34,696 nt of DNA, taken from positions 504 through 35,199 of the forward strand of contig DNFL01000349.1 in the NCBI GenBank assembly GCA_003486945.1. The letters are read 5' to 3'. Positions 23,764 to 31,423 of this stretch are shown here, piece after piece (position 1 is the first letter of the stretch; every line of letters begins with the position of its first letter). The translations under genes and the position numbers were made by a program. The notes under the pieces are model-generated. The model had not been told where the DNA came from and searched no databases. It saw only the letters and a program-made list of their open reading frames with translations. Source of the DNA: Hyphomonas sp. (GTDB taxonomy: Bacteria; Pseudomonadota; Alphaproteobacteria; Caulobacterales; Hyphomonadaceae).

Positions 23764-26517
23764 CTAGAACCGGGTGCGCAATTCGATCGCCAGAAACCGT
23801 CCGAGCGGGGACGCATTCGCCGGATCATATCCAGATATACGGATTGAACCGAGAGACGGTGCCCGAGGCGGAGCGACATCGAAGAGATTGATGGCCGACA
23901 CGCTGACGGTCGCATCTCCCAGCCACCCCATTTGGCCCACGTCATAAGATATCGACAGATCGCTCGTCGTCCAGGAGCCGATTGGCCGCGCGGCTGCGCT
24001 GGTATCGGTATTGTAGCGATCAAGGTAGTTGATATGCGCCGCGGCGTTGAGCGGCCCCCGCGAAAGACCGAGGCTTGCCCTGAGCTTCAAGGCTACCGGA
24101 CTATACAAGGTGTTGACTGTGTCCACTTCCGGAGTGGATGGACCAGCCTTCTCAAGAAACTCGAGGATATAGCTCCCACTGAAACCGGCCGAAACACGAC
24201 CGATCGCCAGGTCCGTCGCATACCTTGTTGTAAAATCGATACCGGAGGTCTGCACAGTCGAGACATTCTGCGTGAGGCTCAGCCGGCTAACGATTCCAAT
24301 GTTGTCCAGCGTCGCGCCATTGTTGAGACGAGCAGGAGAGCTTAGCGAAGCCAGGATTTCACTGATCTCAGCTGCGGACGGAAAGAAAACGATGGCGCCG
24401 TCCGGGAAAGCAGATGGATTATTCCACGCAATTTCCGGACCCCGGTTCGGATTGACATTGTTGGGGACTGGTACTGCGCCAAGTCGGTCCCGAAACTCGA
24501 TGTTGTAGTAGGTTGCGTTGACAGACCACTGATCGTTGCCAAAGTCCTTGGTGAAATCAAATCCAGCTGTAAACGCTCTCGACTCTTCGGGACGCAAATT
24601 TTGTGATGTGCCTGCAAGCAGCATGTAATCGACATCCGCTAGGGATGGATCCGGAAGCGGAAATCCGAGACGCGTGAGGATAAGCTGGTAGGGAATGACA
24701 GTCGCTGACCGGTCCAGGGCGCCGACCCTGCCCAGCGGCGGCGGCGCAAAGGATTCGCTGTAGGATGCTCTCAGTAACAGATCCTCAGCCGGTGACCAGA
24801 GCAGCCCGGCCTTCGGGCTGACACTGCTGCCAAAATCAGAATAATCATCATAGCGGGCTGAGAGGTTAAGTTCGAGACGGCGCAAGCCAGGAAGCGCATT
24901 TTGATCGCCAAACAGTGGCACCAAAAGCTCTCCGTACAGAGCTTTAACGTCGCGTTCTGCCTCTCTGTTTACGGTGCCCGCCTGATTCCTGTTTCGAAAA
25001 TCTTCCCGGCGGAAATGGCCGCCTCCGGCCAGCTTGATCGTGCCGCCCCAGGTTCTGAACAGATCACCGGCAAGCTGTGCATCTATGCTCCAAACATTCG
25101 ATTCGCTTTTTACTGTTCCGGACGTCAGTGCGGAGGGGCTTTCAAAGCCGGAAATCTCGATCTGGTCGTTGGTGAGATTGCTTGAAGACGCGTCAACTTT
25201 CGCAAACCAGGTGTCGGAAAGCTGGAAATCAAGACCCGCGTTCAATTGCAGCGCTTCGGACTCCGTCTCATACTTCAATTGAATTCCCGATCCGGAGGCG
25301 AGGACATTGCTTCCAGATGCATTGCGTTTTGAGTAGAGCGCCATCAAGGACGCCGACACCCGGTCCGAGAGATCCTGTCTCGCCGAAATCACGCCGCTAT
25401 GGCGCTTTTGCTCCGGCAGCAAATCGAACTTGTCCGGAAAGGGAATCGGATCGCCGTTTGTAAGCAGGGGCAGACCGATGCCAGGACGCTCTGACAGTGT
25501 CAGATTGCTACGATCGAAATACTCGTAGGTCGCAAGTACATTTCCGCGGCTCCAGGACCTGCCTAGCGCTTGACTGAACCTGTATTCGCGAAGGCCTCCA
25601 TCTGTGACAGACCCGATCCGCAACCCGGACTCTGCCCCGTCAAAATCCTCCCTCAGAACAAAGTTGATCACGCCCGCGACGGCATCACCGCCATAAATCG
25701 AAGACGCGCCGTCGGTCAGGACATCGACTCGCTCTATCGCTGTCACGGGGATCAGCGAGACATCAACAAAATCTCCGGTGCTTGAACTCGGAGCTGTACG
25801 CATGCCGTTGATCAGAACCAGAGTGCCGCGAGAACCGAGCCCTCTCAGGTTTGCGCTCGAACCATACGTTGTGTTTGAGCGCGAGTTTATGTCGTTCGGA
25901 TACCCATTCGAGGCAAACTCGGAAGATCCACCCCCAAAGTTCTGCGGCAGGGTCCGAACGAACTGTTCTGTCGTGGTGACCCCGGACGCCTGGATGTCCT
26001 CTCGCGTGAAGACCTGCAGGGGCGAGCTTTCCGGCGCAAGCCCGCGCAGGCTTGTACCCGTCACAATGACGGTTTGTGCCCGAAGCTCCTGCACCGCGTC
26101 TCCAGTTGCCGAGGTATCGATCCTCTCTGGTGCAGAAAGCTCCCCGCTCTCCTGCTCCCGGTCAGAGCCGCCGGATGCCGGCACTGAGCTGCGCAGAACA
26201 TAGGCGCCGGCCGGCCCTTGCACGGCCTCCAGACCGCTGCCTTCCAGCAGCCGCCGCAGAGCAACATCCGGGGTGTAGGACCCGATTGTCTCTTTCGCCG
26301 TCAGACCGGAGACCTGGCGCTCCGAAAACATCACGGGCACACCGCTCTGTGTACTGAACGCCCGCAATGCGTCACCAAGGGAGCCGGATTCGATCCTTAC
26401 CGAATAGCGCTCGGGCGCTCCTTCTTCAGCAAATGCACTGCCTGCCAGCGACAATGCGAATACTGACAAAGCTGCAGCGCCCAGAAGGCTGCGTTTCAAA
26501 CCCAGTGACTGACCCAA
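23764..26517 (-). CDS. TonB-dependent receptor with STN signalling domain (FecA-like)
   Basis: 917 residues from a TTG start with GGAGG 6 bp upstream. Signal peptide to about residue 30 (SAFA-EE); STN domain about 38-110 (YSVRIESGSLGDALRAFSTQ); TonB box QTVIVTG about 148-154; plug domain after that (YGSSANLRGLGSRGTLVLIN, ISIYGGDAVAGVINF-type motif); then a beta-barrel ending in the aromatic C-terminal residue (LAIELRTRF). The STN domain is the part that contacts a FecR-type anti-sigma, and fecR/fecI lie 2.7 kb upstream on the same strand. In lasso loci this receptor is thought to import the peptide. It shares its strand, and probably its transcript, with the isopeptidase. Confidence 0.93.
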   Translation of the reverse strand: MGQSLGLKRSLLGAAALSVFALSLAGSAFAEEGAPERYSVRIESGSLGDALRAFSTQSGVPVMFSERQVSGLTAKETIGSYTPDVALRRLLEGSGLEAVQGPAGAYVLRSSVPASGGSDREQESGELSAPERIDTSATGDAVQELRAQTVIVTGTSLRGLAPESSPLQVFTREDIQASGVTTTEQFVRTLPQNFGGGSSEFASNGYPNDINSRSNTTYGSSANLRGLGSRGTLVLINGMRTAPSSSTGDFVDVSLIPVTAIERVDVLTDGASSIYGGDAVAGVINFVLREDFDGAESGLRIGSVTDGGLREYRFSQALGRSWSRGNVLATYEYFDRSNLTLSERPGIGLPLLTNGDPIPFPDKFDLLPEQKRHSGVISARQDLSDRVSASLMALYSKRNASGSNVLASGSGIQLKYETESEALQLNAGLDFQLSDTWFAKVDASSSNLTNDQIEISGFESPSALTSGTVKSESNVWSIDAQLAGDLFRTWGGTIKLAGGGHFRREDFRNRNQAGTVNREAERDVKALYGELLVPLFGDQNALPGLRRLELNLSARYDDYSDFGSSVSPKAGLLWSPAEDLLLRASYSESFAPPPLGRVGALDRSATVIPYQLILTRLGFPLPDPSLADVDYMLLAGTSQNLRPEESRAFTAGFDFTKDFGNDQWSVNATYYNIEFRDRLGAVPVPNNVNPNRGPEIAWNNPSAFPDGAIVFFPSAAEISEILASLSSPARLNNGATLDNIGIVSRLSLTQNVSTVQTSGIDFTTRYATDLAIGRVSAGFSGSYILEFLEKAGPSTPEVDTVNTLYSPVALKLRASLGLSRGPLNAAAHINYLDRYNTDTSAAARPIGSWTTSDLSISYDVGQMGWLGDATVSVSAINLFDVAPPRAPSLGSIRISGYDPANASPLGRFLAIELRTRF

Positions 26518-26623
26518 GATATCCTCCAGTACCCCCGCTCGGAGCCCTTTGCTCCGGCAACTGGAAGGACAACAATCGGTGCAGCTGGAAAGTCAGAGCT
26601 TTGTGCAGAGAAAAAATCGTCAG

Positions 26624-26639
26624 CACTGAAAGTTCAGTG
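26624..26639. promoter_or_regulatory. Perfect palindrome upstream of the TonB receptor
   Basis: CACTGAA-AG-TTCAGTG, 7-bp perfect arms, lies 107 bp upstream of the receptor start and 35 bp before the DUF2274 gene on the other strand. It could be an operator in the receptor promoter, or mark the junction where the cargo meets the old trb operon. Confidence 0.45.
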
Positions 26640-26673
26640 GCAGGTCACGTCCCTATACGAAAAGTTCTCCCTG

Positions 26674-26915
26674 ATGACCCTGCGCCTCGCCCGTCTGGCA
26701 GGCCGCGCACCCGTCCGGCTCACCCTCTCGCTCGATCCCGCTCTCGCGGCGGCGCTCTCCGACTATGCCGCCATCTACGCCGAAACCTATGGCGCGGAAG
26801 AAAAACCCGAAACCCTGGCGCCCGCCATGCTGAAAGCGTTCCTTGCCTCCGATGCGGGTTCAGGCGGGCACGGCGCAGTCTTCAATCCAACGCTCACAAT
26901 ACGCGAGAGCAATGA
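26674..26915 (+). pseudogene. DUF2274 gene (end of the trb operon) with an apparent frameshift
   Basis: LRLARLAGRAPVRLTLSLDP followed by ALAAALSDYAAIYAETYG and LAPAMLKAFLASDAG matches the DUF2274 proteins normally encoded just after trbI in IncP-like integrative elements. At about 26857-26861 (GGGTTC) the frame is lost: one extra base would give SDAGFRRARRSL, the expected ending, and a TGA stop at 26913-26915. That stop overlaps the next ATG (ATGA), which strongly supports a single-base deletion or a sequencing error. Without it the frame runs on to 27144 with nonsense sequence. The TGATG at its start suggests it once followed another gene, presumably trbI, now absent. Confidence 0.75.
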
Positions 26916-27139
26916 CGCGGCACGATCCTTCCTCCGGATATTCCGAAGGCGACATTTTTCAGGCCATGCAGACCGTAGCCTGGATCATCGATCTTTATGG
27001 CGATGCCTACTGGCCAATTTTCGAACGCCTGGAAGAAGAACTTGCAGCCGAAGCGCACGAAGACAAAAGCTTGAAGATCACTTACCACAACATTCACGGC
27101 AACGGCCGACTATGCCAACCTCAATGTCTCGTGACGTGA
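26912..27139 (+). CDS. Small conserved-type protein downstream of DUF2274
   Basis: 75 residues from ATG 26912, whose ATGA overlaps the restored DUF2274 stop. The middle, GDIFQAMQTVAWIIDLYGDA and YWPIFERLEEELAAE, resembles small uncharacterised proteins I associate with the end of trb operons in sphingomonad-type elements (amphipathic helices, YAPLLERLERELA-like). The last 30 bases overlap the end of hipA on the other strand, so the C-terminus may be altered. Function unknown. Confidence 0.5.
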   Translation: MTRHDPSSGYSEGDIFQAMQTVAWIIDLYGDAYWPIFERLEEELAAEAHEDKSLKITYHNIHGNGRLCQPQCLVT

Positions 27140-28420
27140 TCTGATACCCTGTGCAATACTGTCGACAAGAGCAGCCGGAATGACATTGCCTGCCAGCGTT
27201 GCTGCCCATTCAAGCGCACTGGGAATAACCACTTCAAGCTCGGCGCAAATCTCATCCACCGTTCCCCTCGGCAAGCCAGCAGCGTCAGCCGTCTGGCTGA
27301 AGTGACGTTTCTGAATCTCGTCCATGCGGGTATTGTTGTTGTCGCCGGCCGACATTGCCATCTTAAAACGGTTCCGCCGAAGACGGCCGGTATCCACGAT
27401 CGGCTGCGCAGACAGGATGTCATAGAGCGGCGTCAGCGTGAAACCACCCCCGGGACGATGCGCAATCGAGAAGTTCTTGGCATGACCATCTGTTGCACCG
27501 ATCAGCCAGAACGCGATCTGTGCTTTCAGAAAAGCCCGCCTATCCTCGACGGGCTTGTCGCTTTCCTTGAGCTGCTCCAGGATTGCCCGTGCGCCGGGAC
27601 CACCATCCCTCTGATACTTCTGTGACGACGGAACGGATAGCGCCTGACAGAAATCCTCCTGAGGCAGGCGCAACAGCCGTCCATCGTCAGTCCACAAACG
27701 GTCAAACCGCGTCACACTGAGAACTAGCTGGTCCTCGAACTGCTCAATGGCAGCTTCCGCAACATCAAGCCCGAACGCCGCGCAGAGCTTCAGGCACACA
27801 AACTCATTCTGCACACTATCGGTAAGGTCGATTTCATTGTGGATGACCCCGATGGCAGGTTTCAGAATATGAGTAGTCGCCGTTGTACCTACGGGGCGTT
27901 TCCACAAGCCTTCGTGCTTCAGCAAGGCCGTCTTGTCCTGCGCGCCGGCAATCGAGATTCGGAAGTCCTTATCATCAGGATCCAGTCCGAGCGGCGCGAT
28001 GCGCAGCCTGCGGATCAGGTCAGCAATCTCGCCTTCACTGAGGACGTCCCCTCTGACTTCACCTGCCGGACCAGTTTCTACGCCTTCAGGCAGAAACTGC
28101 AGCGCACCGACGCAGTCACGCCCCGCTACGGTCAGGATGGAGAAAGCATCGGCGCCTCCGGCTCCAAGGCGTTCGGCGACATGGTGACGGACCTGATCGG
28201 CGTCCGGCAGGAGGTTCTCGAACACATTGATCACGGGAGCGCCGCGGAACACCTCTCCAGTGAGTGGCAGCGAGATAGAAACCGGCATGGCCTGCTGCCA
28301 GGCCAGCCAGGCCTCGTCATAGCTAAAGCTGATCGCACCGGATGCGGCGCGCTCAAGACGCCCGACGAGTCGGGAGTTCAGATATACGACGAGGCGATGC
28401 GCCAGAGACCGGCGCGCCAT
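27110..28420 (-). CDS. hipA: HipA-family serine/threonine kinase toxin
   Basis: 436 residues. N-subdomain 1 (VVYLNSRLVGRLERA and VINVFENLLPDADQVRHHVA), the ISIAGAQDK phosphate loop (about 155-163), THILKPAI, the catalytic loop GATDGHAKNFS with Asp311, and the metal-binding PLYDILSA with Asp334 are all HipA features. HipA kinases phosphorylate aminoacyl-tRNA synthetases or other targets and induce dormancy. Start ATG 28420 overlaps the hipB stop by one base (TGATG). All key residues are present, so it looks functional. It convergently overlaps the trb-end small gene by 30 bp. Confidence 0.93.
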   Translation of the reverse strand: MARRSLAHRLVVYLNSRLVGRLERAASGAISFSYDEAWLAWQQAMPVSISLPLTGEVFRGAPVINVFENLLPDADQVRHHVAERLGAGGADAFSILTVAGRDCVGALQFLPEGVETGPAGEVRGDVLSEGEIADLIRRLRIAPLGLDPDDKDFRISIAGAQDKTALLKHEGLWKRPVGTTATTHILKPAIGVIHNEIDLTDSVQNEFVCLKLCAAFGLDVAEAAIEQFEDQLVLSVTRFDRLWTDDGRLLRLPQEDFCQALSVPSSQKYQRDGGPGARAILEQLKESDKPVEDRRAFLKAQIAFWLIGATDGHAKNFSIAHRPGGGFTLTPLYDILSAQPIVDTGRLRRNRFKMAMSAGDNNNTRMDEIQKRHFSQTADAAGLPRGTVDEICAELEVVIPSALEWAATLAGNVIPAALVDSIAQGIRSRHETLRLA

Positions 28421-28665
28421 CAGAACAGATCCTTGAAGTTCGCAGAGCCTCCGCGATCGGCCACCGCGAGTTCGAGACCGAGCGCCGCCAGCGCATCGAA
28501 CAGAACGGCCATTCGTGTTGCCGGTTCCCCGTTCTCAAGCTTGGAAACCGTCGCCTGACGCACATTCATGTGCGCAGCAAGATCGGCCTGCGTCCAGCCG
28601 CGCGCCAGCCTTGCCTTGCGGACTATATCGCCCGCCATTCGCGGGCTCCGGACCACATCGGCCAT
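28420..28665 (-). CDS. hipB: HipB-family antitoxin and autorepressor
   Basis: 81 residues from ATG 28665, with GAGGAG about 9 bp upstream. IVRKARLARGWTQADLAAHM followed by NVRQATVSKLENGEPATRMA is a Cro/CI-type HTH typical of HipB; the C-terminus (LALGLELAVADRG) is the beta-lid that makes the dimer. It neutralises HipA and represses the operon through the operators directly upstream. Confidence 0.93.
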   Translation of the reverse strand: MADVVRSPRMAGDIVRKARLARGWTQADLAAHMNVRQATVSKLENGEPATRMAVLFDALAALGLELAVADRGGSANFKDLF

Positions 28666-28677
28666 GACAGTACTCCT

Positions 28678-28751
28678 CTATACGCATTTGCGCATAGAAT
28701 CACTTTATACGCATTCCCGTATAAATCAAGTTGATACGCATTCGCGTATAA
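28678..28751 (-). promoter_or_regulatory. Three phased HipB-type palindromic operators
   Basis: Three 20-bp near-palindromes lie at 28678-28697 (CTATACGCATTTGCGCATAG), 28705-28724 (TTATACGCATTCCCGTATAA) and 28732-28751 (TGATACGCATTCGCGTATAA). Their starts are exactly 27 bp apart. They begin 13 bp upstream of the hipB ATG and share TATACG-N6-CGTATA symmetry, as expected for cooperative autorepression. Confidence 0.85.
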
Positions 28752-28816
28752 AACTACCAGGCAACCAAGCTGCTCCCCCTCAATCAATCCCTGAAATTCA
28801 ACCCATCCGGCAGGGG

Positions 28817-28939
28817 ATGCGCAATTTTCAGGAGTTCCCCCCGGGCGACAGGCCATTTGACCAACTCCTCAAGCTCGGCATTCTCAGCAAGGACGCCGGA
28901 GGCGGTCGAAGTACATCCTACTGGCTGGCGGAGGAATAA
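28817..28939 (+). pseudogene. Possible C-terminal remnant of a Fic/winged-helix protein
   Basis: The frame reads FDQLLKLGILSKDAGGGRST followed by SYWLAEE and a stop. An LxxxGIL-xxGGGRSTxYxL ending is typical of the winged-helix tail of Fic-family proteins. No upstream domain and no ribosome site are present, so it is at best a leftover fragment beside hipBA. Confidence 0.35.
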
Positions 28940-28970
28940 GGCCCCTGTTCCACCACGGTCTGTTGATCTG

Positions 28971-28981
28971 CCCCCCCCCCC
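28971..28981. repeat. Poly-C tract (11 C)
   Basis: A run of eleven C in the 230-bp gap between the Fic-like remnant and fecR. Its length could vary by slippage or be a sequencing artefact. It is not inside a supported gene. The rest of 28940-29171 shows no gene. Confidence 0.8.
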
Positions 28982-29171
28982 AATAAACTCCAGCTCGAAA
29001 GGCAGTGGCTGAGAGTAATTTGCGACACTGCCGTGTTGTCGAGAAGCTCGGCAAGGTTTCGGATCAAAGCCTGTTCCTTGGAGACCAAACCAATGTCAGC
29101 AACGTGCGCGGTTGATTGGGCATGACAGGCGTAGGTTAAACCGGGCCAGGCAAAGATCGAAGTTCGAAGTT

Positions 29172-30134
29172 TCAGTCAGCCGCCCGGCTAATCCGGATCT
29201 CACTGCCGGACCTTGTGATGCTGACGGGCAGGAACATCGACAAAGCAGACACGAACTTTTCCTGATCTCCAGCCTTGAAGGCGCCGCTGAGACGTTCAGA
29301 GGAAAGACCTTGGTCTTCGACGATTATGGTTGTCTCCGAATATCTGTTCATTTCAGCAACAGCATCTGCGAGGGTCGCGTCCCGGAACTGCAGAGTACCG
29401 GTGCGCCAGGCAATCTCGGCGCCGAGATCCACCTTGCGGACCGGACCGGCTACGCCGTCCTCCACAGTCACCTGCTCGCCAGGCAAAAGCACCACGCCTT
29501 CGCCGGAAGTGTCGCCCCCAGGGACCACACTGACAGATCCTTCCACGAGCGTGATCTCGGCGCCGCCGGACTTCAGGTAGACATCAAACTCAGTCCCAAG
29601 CGCGCGGGTCCGGGTGCCAGAGGATTCAACAATGAAAGGAATGCTGCCGGGCCGAACCTCGAACAGGGCCTGACCCGTAGAGAGCTGCACGAGCCTTGCG
29701 TCTGCTGAATAGGCAACTTCGATGCGGCTTGCCGTATTGAGTTCGGCAACGGATCCGTCCGAAAGCTCGATCCGGCGCTGCTCGCCCTTTGCTGTTTCGA
29801 ATACGAGACGCTGCAGCGCGGGCGCGTCGACAGGCGTCCGGTCGACAAGCGTTAGCCCCGCGATGCCCGCCAGCACGAGGCCCGCTGCCATTGCGGCGAG
29901 CCATGCTCCGGCCCGCCTGCCTTGCTGGTCACGCGCGCTTTCGGACCGGCCAAGCGACGTCCGGTCGATTGCACTGAGCGCCGCCTCGATTTCGCGGAAG
30001 GCAGCCGCATTCAACGGGTCTTTTTCCCACGCCCTGAATGCATCCCAGACGCCGACGTCTGTATCGCTCGCCTGAAGCTCTGCGTACCAACGCGCCGCAA
30101 TATCCAGCCGGTCTGAATGTTCCTGCTTATCCAT
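29172..30134 (-). CDS. fecR: FecR-family anti-sigma / signal-transfer protein
   Basis: 320 residues from ATG 30134 (an extension to 30263 overlaps the sigma gene and is unlikely). Cytosolic N-terminal DUF4880-type domain (RLDIAARWYAELQASDTDVG), one membrane helix (AWLAAMAAGLVLAGIAGLTL), then the periplasmic FecR domain (GEQRRIELSDGSVAELNTAS, FIVESSGTRTRALGTEFDVY) and a C-terminal STN-like DUF4974 part (FRDATLADAVAEMNRYSE). It would relay occupancy of the STN-bearing TonB receptor to the sigma factor encoded 10 bp upstream. In lasso loci fecR/fecI usually abut the receptor gene; here hipBA and trb remnants lie between. Confidence 0.92.
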   Translation of the reverse strand: MDKQEHSDRLDIAARWYAELQASDTDVGVWDAFRAWEKDPLNAAAFREIEAALSAIDRTSLGRSESARDQQGRRAGAWLAAMAAGLVLAGIAGLTLVDRTPVDAPALQRLVFETAKGEQRRIELSDGSVAELNTASRIEVAYSADARLVQLSTGQALFEVRPGSIPFIVESSGTRTRALGTEFDVYLKSGGAEITLVEGSVSVVPGGDTSGEGVVLLPGEQVTVEDGVAGPVRKVDLGAEIAWRTGTLQFRDATLADAVAEMNRYSETTIIVEDQGLSSERLSGAFKAGDQEKFVSALSMFLPVSITRSGSEIRISRAAD

Positions 30135-30144
30135 CGCCCGCCCG

Positions 30145-30783
30145 CTATTCTGCCGCGCCGGCGGAGCCGCCATCCGCTCGCGCAAGACCCTTTGCGACCT
30201 CCGCAACGGCCTGCGCGACATCATTCTTGGCGGTAGTGGGGGAAACAGACAAGCGTTTTGCAATCTCTTCGTAGGTCAGGCCTTCTAAACGGTGAAGGCG
30301 AAGAGCTTCTCTCCGGCGCTCAGGCAAATCAGCTATCACGGCCTGAGCGATCTCGAGACGCTGCACATCGATCACTTTGCGCTCCGGCGTCGGCGACTGA
30401 TCGCAGGCGAGCTGGCCGCCGTCTTCGTAGATGTCGCTTGCCCGTTGCTGGCGCGCAGACCAGGATTTCAGGTGGTTGATTGCATTGTTCCTGACAAGGG
30501 TGAACAGTAGCGGCCGCAGCTCTTCGATGCCTTTCTGCGGATAGAACCGGCGTGCCGCGAGAAAGGCACTCTGCACAATGTCCTCAGCGTCTGCTTCGCT
30601 CCTGATCCTCATCCGGCAGAACCGCAGGAGCTGGCTGTACTGGGCCCGGAAGAGCTGAGAAAGGGCGGAGGTTCCGGCTGCGCCGGAGACCTCTTCCTCC
30701 TTGTGCGGACCATCATCAGGAGAAGAACGCCCACGCGCGTCCGATACGCTGATGCGCGACGCCCTCGGCTCAGCACCGGACAT
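30145..30783 (-). CDS. fecI: ECF sigma factor, FecI-like
   Basis: 212 residues. Region 2: SQLFRAQYSQLLRFCRMRIR followed by SEADAEDIVQSAFLAARRF. Region 4: LPERRREALRLHRLEGLTYE followed by EIAKRLSVSPTTAKNDVAQA. An unusual 35-residue polar N-terminal extension (to about EEEVSGAAG) precedes region 2; a later start is possible, but ATG 30783 is the longest. First gene of a fecI-fecR pair with a 10-bp gap. Likely targets are its own promoter and that of the TonB receptor/isopeptidase unit. Confidence 0.92.
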   Translation of the reverse strand: MSGAEPRASRISVSDARGRSSPDDGPHKEEEVSGAAGTSALSQLFRAQYSQLLRFCRMRIRSEADAEDIVQSAFLAARRFYPQKGIEELRPLLFTLVRNNAINHLKSWSARQQRASDIYEDGGQLACDQSPTPERKVIDVQRLEIAQAVIADLPERRREALRLHRLEGLTYEEIAKRLSVSPTTAKNDVAQAVAEVAKGLARADGGSAGAAE

Positions 30784-30899
30784 GGAGTGACCCCGCCTTG
30801 TAGTCCATTATGCCTGACACGATGCCTTCTCCTCATCTGTTGCCGGAATCCAAGGAGCGGGCATGTCCGCTGCGCATGCACGCGAGCGGAAGACAAGGT

Positions 30900-31044
30900 C
30901 ATGCTTCACCAGGGTTTCCGACGCCCTGCATGCTCCCTGCTTGCGGGTTCCCCGAGGCAGCCGAACACGCAGACAGGGGTCATGCCCGGCGCGGGGGAGC
31001 GCGTGACAATTGAGGACCATGCTCTGTCAGGGTTTCCGACGCCC
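30900..31044 (+). repeat. Two 27-bp direct repeats (CATGCT-N4-CAGGGTTTCCGACGCCC)
   Basis: 30900-30926 and 31018-31044 share CATGCT, a 4-base variable spacer and the identical 17-mer CAGGGTTTCCGACGCCC. The complement of the units at 31117 and 31291 has the same CATGCTTCGC-GGTTTTCCGACGGCCC layout, so all four belong to one family. Confidence 0.75.
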
Positions 31045-31116
31045 CGGGGCCCTTCCGCGAAGAGCACCGAATCGAATCTCGCAGATCACCCTCAGAATTG
31101 CAACCAAAAAATGAAA

Positions 31117-31198
31117 GGTGGGCCGTCGGAAAACCGCGAAGCATGTGCAACGGGGCGCGGCGCATAAGCGGGGGCACATGCTGCCGCGCCGGCCCACC
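31117..31198. repeat. Hairpin repeat unit 1
   Basis: An 82-bp unit: outer perfect arms GGTGGGCCG (31117-31125) and CGGCCCACC (31190-31198), inner perfect arms GCATGTGC (31141-31148) and GCACATGC (31174-31181). Positions 31119-31161 are identical over 43 bp to 31291-31333 in unit 2. Confidence 0.8.
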
Positions 31199-31290
31199 CG
31201 CAATCTGTATGAAGCCTGACACCGGCACTCTCAAGCACAAATCCGCGCGAAAGCATCAGAATCAGAGGAATTTCGTCCGGTTGTGGAGGA

Positions 31291-31366
31291 TGGGCCGTCG
31301 GAAAACCGCGAAGCATGTGCAACGGGGCGCGGCTTTCAGGCAAAGCCCTATGACCGCGCCGGCCCA
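31291..31366. repeat. Hairpin repeat unit 2
   Basis: Outer arms TGGGCCG (31291-31297) and CGGCCCA (31360-31366); inner arms GGCGCGG and CCGCGCC, and an apical GGCTTT/AAAGCC pair. The first 43 bp are identical to unit 1 while the loop differs, so the conserved part is the 5' arm and the outer stem. Confidence 0.8.
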
Positions 31367-31423
31367 CCCCGTTCCTGCCATACCCCTCTCATCCGAAAAT
31401 TGAAAGCCGGGGGACTTCGTTTT

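Larger units (their letters stand above)
30784..31423. other. Intergenic region with a cluster of hairpin repeats
   Basis: 640 bp without a supported gene between the fecI start and the ABC transporter end. It contains four copies of one repeat family, two direct (30900-30926, 31018-31044) and two inverted within larger hairpins (31117-31198, 31291-31366). Confidence 0.7.

Noticed and set aside
30784..31423. CRISPR array from the repeated segments
   Set aside because: Only four copies, in mixed orientation, with unequal spacing and hairpin structure; no cas genes are nearby.
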